A DNA stretch of 20,553 bases from a virus. The DNA is taken from positions 1 through 20,553 of IMG/VR virus record IMGVR_UViG_3300022198_001368. The stretch is one strand, 5' to 3'. Position numbers and translations under genes: made by a program. Positions 1 through 4,729 of the stretch are shown here, one piece after another. Position 1 is the stretch's first letter. Each line of letters opens with the position of its first letter. Below the pieces are notes generated by a model. It saw only the letters and a program-made list of their open reading frames with translations. It made no database searches and was not told the origin of the DNA.

Positions 1-1
1 G

Positions 2-511
2 TTCTGCAAGGACAGACCAACAGCCAAGACCTTTATTTATGCTTGGCTTCTTGGGGCTGGTCAGGCCAAGGTGGCACAGATACTGGGCTGTACTGTCCGA
101 CAGGCAGAGCAAGCAATGGACAACTTTCTCAGGTCTATTCCTGCATTAAAAGAACTGAAGAGGAAGGCTGGCATGGCTGCACAGAGAGGTTACCTTGTCG
201 GTCTTGACGGCAGAAGGATCAAGATAGAGTCTGAGCATAAGTCTCTGTCTGTCTACCTCCAAGGTGGTGAGACTGTGATCATGCGTATGGCAAACTATCT
301 TTGGTATACCCAAGCCAAGAAGCAGAAGATCAACTTTTGTCAGGTGGTCTGGGTACATGACGAATGGCAAACAGAAGTAGAGGAGGCTAGGGCAGAGGAT
401 CTGGGCAAACTACAGGTACAGGCTATCAGAGATACAGGCAAGTACTTCAAGCTTAACTGTCCTCTTGATGGTGAATACAAGACAGGAAAGAACTGGGCAG
501 AAACCCATTGA
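2..511 (+). CDS. DNA polymerase, family A (T7-type), C-terminal part; 5' end outside the window
   Basis: The reading frame is open from base 2, giving 169 residues of a polymerase whose start lies left of the window. It copies the phage genome; this part is the palm/fingers region. Motif B (O-helix) is visible as R5-x3-K9-T-F-I-Y13 followed by LLGAG, close to the T7 polymerase arrangement. The residue equivalent to E. coli Pol I Phe762 (T7 Tyr526) is Tyr13. Motif C is V-H119-D-E with HDE at bases 356-364, supplying a catalytic aspartate. The GTG at 71 is an internal valine, not a start, because the conserved helix begins upstream of it. The next gene downstream is a ssDNA-binding protein, as expected for a T7-type replication block. 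Family assignment is firm; the N-terminal exonuclease domain cannot be judged. Confidence 0.95.
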   Translation, partial: FCKDRPTAKTFIYAWLLGAGQAKVAQILGCTVRQAEQAMDNFLRSIPALKELKRKAGMAAQRGYLVGLDGRRIKIESEHKSLSVYLQGGETVIMRMANYLWYTQAKKQKINFCQVVWVHDEWQTEVEEARAEDLGKLQVQAIRDTGKYFKLNCPLDGEYKTGKNWAETH

Positions 512-536
512 CATCTGTCTGGAATAACTATACACT
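508..536 (+). promoter_or_regulatory. sigma70-like promoter before the ssDNA-binding protein gene
   Basis: A perfect -35 hexamer TTGACA (508-513) overlaps the polymerase stop codon. A -10-like TACACT lies at 531-536 with a 17-base spacer; TATACA at 529-534 is an alternative with a 15-base spacer. Transcription would begin about 20-25 bases before the ATG at 567. It sits in one of the few intergenic gaps of the rightward block. Inferred from sequence match only. Confidence 0.5.
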
Positions 537-547
537 ATAGACTATCG
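527..547 (+). repeat. three tandem 7-base repeats (ACTATAC / ACTATAG / ACTATCG)
   Basis: Three consecutive heptamers share the core ACTAT and span the -10 region and presumed transcription start of the promoter at 508-536. They could be a chance AT-rich array or a protein-binding operator; nothing else in the window decides between these. Confidence 0.5.
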
Positions 548-566
548 TTAACTGGAGAACCAACAA

Positions 567-1115
567 ATGGCTACTGCTACGAAGACTGTGACTGGTGAGT
601 TCCACACCAAGGTTTACTTCGCCCATGTTCAGGAACCTTCTCAGTTCGGGAACTATGAGGTTAACCTTGCAGTCACCCCTGAGATTGAGAAGAAGTTGAT
701 TGAGCTTCGCCTTGACAAGAAGATCAAGGACGGGAAGGAGCGGATCAATGACGGGGGGAAGTATATCACCCTTCGCAATCCTGTGGTTGATCTCAAGGGC
801 TTTGAGTCTGAGATGGTCATCATTGATCAGGCTGGTAAGAGGACCAAGGCGTTGATTGGTAATGGCTCTGAGTGTATTGTGTACTGGCGCTCTTACGACA
901 CACCCAAGTATGGCAAGGTTATCAAGCTTGGCAAGATGATTGACTGGGATGAGGACAACAAGAAGAAGAAGTTCGGAACCCTGAAGGTCATTGAACTTGT
1001 CGAGTTCTCAAAGCCTTCCGGTGACTTTGCTGATGCTCTTGAAGAGTCTGCTGATCCTTTCCCTCCTTCCGAGGATCTGAAGAAGAAGGACATGACCTTT
1101 GAGATTGAGGCTTAA
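567..1115 (+). CDS. probable ssDNA-binding protein (T7 gp2.5-like)
   Basis: The product is 182 residues and lies directly downstream of the DNA polymerase. It is predicted to coat single-stranded DNA during replication and recombination. The sequence is rich in beta-strand with alternating basic and aromatic residues, as in OB-fold phage SSBs: an N-terminal FHTKVYFAHVQEP segment, a central KYITLRNPVVDLKGF segment, and a lysine cluster near 144-149. From about residue 158 there is a Pro/Asp/Glu-rich tail ending FEIEA, comparable in position to the acidic tail of gp2.5 but less acidic and without the usual terminal aromatic residue. GGAG at 554-557 lies 9 bases before the ATG. The identity rests on length, composition and position rather than a diagnostic motif, so it is probable rather than certain. 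Confidence 0.65.
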   Translation: MATATKTVTGEFHTKVYFAHVQEPSQFGNYEVNLAVTPEIEKKLIELRLDKKIKDGKERINDGGKYITLRNPVVDLKGFESEMVIIDQAGKRTKALIGNGSECIVYWRSYDTPKYGKVIKLGKMIDWDEDNKKKKFGTLKVIELVEFSKPSGDFADALEESADPFPPSEDLKKKDMTFEIEA

Positions 1116-1439
1116 ATGGGAGAGCCAACACCAGACTACTATTCTATTCAAGAAGACACAGACTATGACATGTACTATAAACCTGTTGAATGGAAAGAGT
1201 TGGTAGAAGAAACCAAGGGGGATTCTGTGGAGTCCCCCTCCCACTATCGTTCAGGCAAGGTTGAATGTATCGACTACCTCAAGGATAACATGCCTTTTGA
1301 AACCTACCTTGGGTTTCTTGAGGGTAACACCAAGAAGTATCTCCACCGTTGGAGGTACAAGAAGAAGCCTCTGGAAGATCTTAAGAAAGCCCAGTGGTAC
1401 TTGAACAGACTTATTATGGAGCTTGATGATGGACCTTGA
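1116..1439 (+). CDS. DUF3310 family protein
   Basis: The product is 107 residues. Residues 41-103 match the DUF3310 pattern known from many phages: P-S-H-Y, then I-D-Y/F, then a G-N-x2-K-Y segment, then L-E-D-L-x-K-A-x-W-Y-L. The biochemical role of DUF3310 is not established; it is often found beside nucleotide-metabolism genes, as here (MazG follows). The N-terminal 40 residues are acidic, tyrosine-rich and look unstructured. The ATG directly follows the SSB stop codon, with GAGG at 1107-1110 five bases upstream, so the two genes are probably translationally coupled. The end overlaps the MazG start. Confidence 0.85.
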   Translation: MGEPTPDYYSIQEDTDYDMYYKPVEWKELVEETKGDSVESPSHYRSGKVECIDYLKDNMPFETYLGFLEGNTKKYLHRWRYKKKPLEDLKKAQWYLNRLIMELDDGP

Positions 1440-1779
1440 TGACTACCAGAACAAGGCACTGGATACTCTGTTGGTAAACACAGAAGAGCATCTGACCTAT
1501 GGCCTTGCAGCAGAGGTGGGCGAGGTTATGTCTTTGATGCAGAAGATTGCCCGTCAAGATCCAAGGTACTGGAGTCAGGAACCTGATGAGTTCTTTGGTG
1601 AGTACACCCCGTTGTTCAAGGAAAAGATCTTTGCTGAACTAGGTGATGTACTCTGGTATCTGGCTTGTCTGGCCAACTATCACGGCTTCCCTTTGTCTGC
1701 CATTGCCGAACATAACCTTGAGAAGTTGGGCAAAAGGAAGGCAGAAGGAAAGATTCAAGGTGATGGAGATAACAGGTGA
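1429..1779 (+). CDS. MazG-like nucleotide pyrophosphohydrolase
   Basis: The product is 116 residues with the all-alpha MazG/NTP-PPase signature. E29-x-x-E32 (in AAEVGEV) and E70-x-x-D73 (in AELGDVLWYL) are the Mg-binding acidic pairs. Members hydrolyse NTPs or dNTPs to the monophosphate and pyrophosphate; in marine phages they are thought to modify nucleotide pools or host stress signalling, but the substrate cannot be read from sequence. I chose the ATG at 1429 because GGAG (1418-1421) is 7 bases upstream. The in-frame ATG at 1426 (4-base spacing) and TTG at 1423 are less good. The start overlaps the DUF3310 gene by 11 bases and the end overlaps the exonuclease start as GTGA. Confidence 0.9.
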   Translation: MDLDDYQNKALDTLLVNTEEHLTYGLAAEVGEVMSLMQKIARQDPRYWSQEPDEFFGEYTPLFKEKIFAELGDVLWYLACLANYHGFPLSAIAEHNLEKLGKRKAEGKIQGDGDNR

Positions 1780-2606
1780 GTTCAATCAATACACTGGTCA
1801 AAGATATCTATCGTCTGCTTGAGGAAGGGACTGAACAGGATACCTTTGAGGCTTGTCAGATGTTTGGCCAAAGGCTGGCCAGTCTGATGTATGACAGGCT
1901 CAAGCCCAAGGAAGACAGACGTACCCTTAGGATGTCTAACGTAGGCAAACCTGACAGGATGTTGTGGTATGAGTGCAACCCCTATGTCAAGAAGGAAGAG
2001 TTCAATGGACCTACCTATCTTAAGTTTCTTTACGGAGATATTATTGAAGAGGTTGTACTTCTTCTGGCAGAAGTCTCAGGTCATTCTGTCTCAGACAGGC
2101 AGCGTGAGGTTGATGTTAACGGTATCATTGGTCATATTGATGCTGTCATTGACGGTGTGTTGGTTGATGTAAAGTCTACATCTCCGCACTCATTTAAGAA
2201 GTTCAGAGATGGCACCCTGAAAGAAGATGATCCCTTTGCATATATCCCTCAGTTGTCTGGGTATCTTCAAGGAACCAAGATGACTGATGGTGCTTACGTT
2301 GCTGTTGACAAACAGAATGGATACATCACTGTCATGCCTCTTGAAGACACAGACCGGGTTGGTATCAAGGAAAGGATTGATCACATCAAGGAAGTGGTCC
2401 TTCAGAAGGAACCACCTCCCCGGTGCTTCAGTCCTGAACCTATGGGTAAGTCCGGTAATCTTAAGCTTCCTCCGGGTTGTTCTTACTGTCCCTTCAAGGT
2501 AGAATGCTGGAAGGATGTTGGCCTGAGGAAGTTTATCTACTCCACTGGCCCTGTCTGGATGACACATGTAGAGAAAGAACCTGAAGTCATGGAAGTTGAT
2601 GTATAA
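1776..2606 (+). CDS. PD-(D/E)XK exonuclease with probable Fe-S cluster (Cas4/RecB-like)
   Basis: The product is 276 residues. Nuclease core: motif I region G-D88-I-I-E91-E, motif II G-H120-I-D122, motif III D131-V-K133 and motif IV Q159-x3-Y163, in the order seen in RecB/Cas4-type nucleases. Cysteines C67, C235, C238 and C244 have the one-plus-three layout (C...C-x2-C-x5-C) that holds a [4Fe-4S] cluster in Cas4 and AddB. It probably fills the place of the T7 gp6 exonuclease, degrading host DNA or processing replication intermediates. It starts with GTG at 1776, overlapping the MazG stop, with GGAG at 1765-1768 seven bases upstream. The family is clear; 5'-3' or 3'-5' polarity and the cluster itself are inferred. 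Confidence 0.85.
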   Translation: MSSINTLVKDIYRLLEEGTEQDTFEACQMFGQRLASLMYDRLKPKEDRRTLRMSNVGKPDRMLWYECNPYVKKEEFNGPTYLKFLYGDIIEEVVLLLAEVSGHSVSDRQREVDVNGIIGHIDAVIDGVLVDVKSTSPHSFKKFRDGTLKEDDPFAYIPQLSGYLQGTKMTDGAYVAVDKQNGYITVMPLEDTDRVGIKERIDHIKEVVLQKEPPPRCFSPEPMGKSGNLKLPPGCSYCPFKVECWKDVGLRKFIYSTGPVWMTHVEKEPEVMEVDV

Positions 2607-2988
2607 GTATGGACACTGGATCTCCAAGGTAAAGATAAACCCAGATGAATACTTTGGGTTTGTCTATCTTATCCATTGTCTTATCAATGGTAAAAAGTAT
2701 ATCGGGAAGAAACAGTTCCATTCCTATCGTAAAAAGAAGAAGCATAAGGAAACAGATTGGAAGACATACACAAGTTCTTCTGTTGAATTAAATCAGGATA
2801 TCAAGAACTTCAAGAAGAATAACTTCAGGTTTACTATCCTTGGTCTGTATAAAACAAGAGGAGGTCTGGTATATGCCGAGGCTAATCTACAGCACAAGCA
2901 TAATGTGTTGACAGAATCTGACATCAACGGTAGACTATGGTACAATAAACAGATAGGATCTATCAAGTTCATCCCAAAAGAATATTAA
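2599..2988 (+). CDS. GIY-YIG family endonuclease
   Basis: The product is 129 residues. The N-terminal half shows a GIY-like G20-F-V-Y-L-I strand and Y34-I-G36 in NGKKYIGKK. These are followed by a lysine-rich loop (44-50), the D-W-K-T-Y-x-S-S-S segment at 53-61 and a candidate catalytic glutamate E94 in VYAEANLQ. This matches small GIY-YIG nucleases widespread in phages, which act as homing enzymes or repair nucleases. The ATG at 2599 overlaps the exonuclease stop codon by 8 bases; its Shine-Dalgarno GGAAG (2591-2595) is close, so coupling is likely. It has no DNA-binding domain beyond the basic loop, so free-standing homing is only one possibility. It lies immediately before the two tRNA genes. 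Confidence 0.75.
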   Translation: MYKYGHWISKVKINPDEYFGFVYLIHCLINGKKYIGKKQFHSYRKKKKHKETDWKTYTSSSVELNQDIKNFKKNNFRFTILGLYKTRGGLVYAEANLQHKHNVLTESDINGRLWYNKQIGSIKFIPKEY

Positions 2989-3004
2989 CAGCCGTAAAGG
3001 CGTA

Positions 3005-3082
3005 CTACCCGTAGCTCAACTGGACAGTAGCAAGTGCCTTCTAAGCACTAGGTTAGAGGTTCGAGTCCTCTCGGGTAGGCCA
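3005..3082 (+). tRNA. tRNA-Arg (anticodon UCU)
   Basis: Cloverleaf: acceptor 3005-3011 pairs with 3072-3078 (seven Watson-Crick pairs), discriminator G3079, CCA encoded at 3080-3082. The D stem is 3014-3017 with 3028-3031 (one C-U mismatch), and the D loop carries GG. The anticodon stem 3033-3037/3045-3049 is perfect, with loop CTTCTAA and anticodon TCT at 3040-3042. The T stem AGAGG/CCTCT is perfect, with loop TTCGAGT. It reads AGA (and possibly AGG) codons, which are frequent in this phage and scarce in GC-rich hosts. It abuts the next tRNA with no spacer. Confidence 0.95.
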
Positions 3083-3157
3083 GCCCAGTTAGTTAAATGG
3101 AGATAACAGTTGATTTGTAATCATCAATTGCGGGTTCGATTCCTGCACTGGGCACCA
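3083..3157 (+). tRNA. tRNA-Thr (anticodon UGU)
   Basis: Cloverleaf: acceptor GCCCAGT (3083-3089) pairs fully with 3147-3153, discriminator A3154, CCA encoded at 3155-3157. The D stem is GTTA/TAAC. The anticodon loop is TTTGTAA with anticodon TGT at 3116-3118; the anticodon stem has one U-U mismatch. The T stem is GCGGG/CCTGC with one G-U pair and loop TTCGATT. The variable loop is four bases. It reads ACA codons. The gene begins at the base after the CCA of tRNA-Arg, so the pair must be separated by processing exactly at the CCA end. Its 3' half overlaps the best reading frame start of the RlpA-like gene. Confidence 0.93.
3099..3112 (+). promoter_or_regulatory. Shine-Dalgarno and TTG start lying inside tRNA-Thr
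   Basis: GGAG (3099-3102) falls in the D arm of tRNA-Thr, seven bases before TTG (3110-3112) in its anticodon stem. The 13 bases ATGGAGATAACAG here (3097-3109) are identical to those before the GTG start of the exonuclease (1763-1775), which argues that the spacing can work. Whether ribosomes use it is not shown by sequence. Confidence 0.4.
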
Positions 3158-3469
3158 GTTTTCCTGATGCTCACAGTACCAGCCAATGCAGATGTAGCGT
3201 CATGGTATGGTCCCGGTTTTCATGGAAGGTTGACTGCCAATGGAGAAAGATTCAATCGTAATGCTCTTACTGCTGCTCACCGTACCCTTCCTTTTGGGAC
3301 TATCGTTAGGGTTACTTATCGGGGCAAGTCTGTCGTTGTCAGGATTAATGACAGGGGTCCCTTTATAAAGGGCAGGACCATTGACTTGTCAGAAGCGGCA
3401 GCAAGGAAGATCGGTTGTTCAGGTGTTTGTGATGTGACTGTGACTGTAATCAAGCGAGGTAAGAAATGA
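3110..3469 (+). CDS. RlpA-like double-psi beta-barrel protein, probably exported
   Basis: From the TTG at 3110 the product is 119 residues; from the ATG at 3167 it is 100. Residues 30-105 are a complete RlpA-type DPBB domain ([15 protein letters not shown]46RF, TAAH57RTLPFGT, VRIND81RGPF, IDLS). The Glu, His and Asp conserved in lytic transglycosylase RlpA proteins are all present. RlpA proteins act on denuded glycan strands of peptidoglycan in the periplasm. The longer frame supplies a convincing signal peptide: a basic n-region (RVR), a hydrophobic core [13 protein letters not shown] and an A-N-A cleavage site before D28. Its first 16 codons lie within tRNA-Thr. The ATG start keeps only a stub (MLTVPANA), so the long form is functionally more plausible, though unproven. 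The SPOR domain of bacterial RlpA is absent. The end overlaps the next gene (ATGA). Confidence 0.8.
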   Translation: MICNHQLRVRFLHWAPVFLMLTVPANADVASWYGPGFHGRLTANGERFNRNALTAAHRTLPFGTIVRVTYRGKSVVVRINDRGPFIKGRTIDLSEAAARKIGCSGVCDVTVTVIKRGKK

Positions 3470-3657
3470 CAGACTATCAGACAGACTACAAGATTATGTA
3501 TGAAGAACTCCGTGCCTTGGTCAGACTGTATTTTGAAATCAAAAACGATGATGGTACAGTATATGATCATGATGATTGGATTGAGGCTCTTGAAAATACA
3601 GAGATAGATCTTTGTTTGCTTGTTGGTCTTATCAGTGAAGAGGACCTTGATGACTAA
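3466..3657 (+). CDS. small acidic protein of unknown function
   Basis: The product is 63 residues, strongly acidic in its C-terminal half ([17 protein letters not shown]), and largely helical in appearance. I recognise no family. GAGG (3456-3459) lies six bases before the ATG, and the start overlaps the RlpA-like stop as ATGA, so it is a real coupled gene rather than a chance frame. The end overlaps the phosphoesterase start by eight bases. Its place between a cell-wall protein and a phosphoesterase gives no firm clue to function. Confidence 0.7.
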   Translation: MTDYQTDYKIMYEELRALVRLYFEIKNDDGTVYDHDDWIEALENTEIDLCLLVGLISEEDLDD

Positions 3658-4402
3658 AACCCATCTGGTAATCCCAGATCCACATGCCAGTCCTGATGAG
3701 GATCTGTCCCGGTTTACCCTTCTTGGTAAACTGATTGCCAGTGTCAAGCCTGATACAGTAGTCTGTATTGGTGACTGGGCTGACATGCCTAGCCTGTGTT
3801 CCTATGACCGTGGGACCAAGGGCTTTGAGGGCAGGAGATACAGGAAGGATATCGAAGCATCATGTCTTGCACAGGAGATGATGTTCCGCCCTATTCGTGA
3901 GGCCAAGAAAAAGCTCCCACGGTTCATCATGACAACAGGGAACCATGACTATGCCCGTATTGAAAAGGCTATCCAGAAAGATGCAGTCTTGGATGGAACC
4001 ATCTCAGTTGAAGATCTACAATACAAGGACTTTGGGTGGGAGGCTTACCCTTTTCTGGAACCTGTTGAAGTGGACGGTGTATATTACGCGCACTATTTCC
4101 CAACGGGGGTTATGGGTAGAGCTACAAGCGGTGAACATCAGGCGTACACCCTCCTTACAAAACAATTTGTATCTGCCACGCAGGGTCACACTCACACTAG
4201 AGATTTCTGCGAGAGGACTGGACCTGATGGACGAAGACTTCTTGGACTTGTCGTCGGATGTTATGTAGACAGGGTGCATGAGTATGCAGGACAGGCCAAT
4301 AAGATGTGGTGGTCTGGAGTTGTGGTAAAGAGAGGGGTTAGTCAAGGGATGTATGATCATGAGTGGATCAGTCTGGACAGGATCAAAGATGAGTTTAAGT
4401 AG
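3650..4402 (+). CDS. calcineurin-like metallophosphoesterase
   Basis: The product is 250 residues with all the metal-binding motifs of the superfamily in order: D10-x-H12, G41-D42-x2-D45, G97-N98-H99-D100, H148 and G179-H180-T-H182. It should be a two-metal phosphoesterase acting on a phosphomonoester, phosphodiester or nucleotide in the cytoplasm; there is no signal peptide. The substrate is unknown; phage relatives are variously proposed to act on DNA, RNA ends or nucleotides. The ATG at 3650 has GAGGA (3640-3644) five bases upstream and overlaps the previous gene by eight bases. An in-frame TTG at 3620 would add ten residues, but it lies inside the upstream gene and the first motif starts so soon after 3650 that these are not needed. 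Confidence 0.9.
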   Translation: MTKTHLVIPDPHASPDEDLSRFTLLGKLIASVKPDTVVCIGDWADMPSLCSYDRGTKGFEGRRYRKDIEASCLAQEMMFRPIREAKKKLPRFIMTTGNHDYARIEKAIQKDAVLDGTISVEDLQYKDFGWEAYPFLEPVEVDGVYYAHYFPTGVMGRATSGEHQAYTLLTKQFVSATQGHTHTRDFCERTGPDGRRLLGLVVGCYVDRVHEYAGQANKMWWSGVVVKRGVSQGMYDHEWISLDRIKDEFK

Positions 4403-4413
4403 ACGAGGTTACG

Positions 4414-4596
4414 ATGTCGTTCGAACTTAAGCAACTCATCCTTGACAGGTTCTCTTTGACTGAGCTTGTGGAAGCTCTTGACTTGGACCCTGAAGAGTTC
4501 TATGATAGGTTTGAAGACATCATCTTGGCTCAACTGGATAAACTTAAAGAGATCGACAATGGGCTGGAGAAAGAAAACCTTTCAGAAGAAACCTAA
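4414..4596 (+). CDS. small helical acidic protein of unknown function
   Basis: The product is 60 residues, nearly all predicted helix, with an LTELVEALDLDPEEFYDRFED stretch that has the spacing of a short helix-turn-helix or helical hairpin. I do not recognise a family and a DNA-binding role is only a guess. GAGG (4405-4408) is five bases before the ATG, and the gene begins 11 bases after the phosphoesterase stop. Its end overlaps the next small gene by 38 bases in another frame. Confidence 0.65.
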   Translation: MSFELKQLILDRFSLTELVEALDLDPEEFYDRFEDIILAQLDKLKEIDNGLEKENLSEET

Positions 4597-4729
4597 GAAC
4601 AGAAACCCGTATGCAAGGGAGTTGGCTGAAGACAAGTACAGGCAACGTATAAAAGAATCAGATAAAGTATATACCAGAAAGAAATTGAGGATCAAAGATG
4701 TATACGAATATGATGACTCTGCCAACTGA
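4559..4729 (+). CDS. small basic protein of unknown function
   Basis: The product is 56 residues from the ATG at 4559, very rich in Lys and Arg in its first two thirds (GWRKKTFQKKPKNRNPYAR, then KYRQRIKES, then RKKLRIKD) with an acidic end (YEYDDSAN). The NPYAREL...KYRQR pattern resembles short conserved proteins of other phages of unknown role; this is from memory. The frame is open upstream to 4466, but that part is read from the coding strand of the 60-residue gene in another frame and looks like a shadow. The ribosome binding site is weak, so coupling to the upstream gene is likely. It overlaps the ribonucleotide reductase start by 32 bases. Confidence 0.6.
   Translation: MGWRKKTFQKKPKNRNPYARELAEDKYRQRIKESDKVYTRKKLRIKDVYEYDDSAN

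Noticed and set aside
2955-2975. Small inverted repeat GATAG-GAT-CTATC before the tRNA genes as a terminator or processing site
   Set aside because: Five pairs with a three-base loop, inside the GIY-YIG coding end and without a U-tract; too weak to call.
4466-4558. Upstream extension of the 56-residue basic protein
   Set aside because: The extra residues (Trp/Leu/Ser-rich) are the out-of-frame reading of the preceding 60-residue gene; the ATG at 4559 gives a more typical product.
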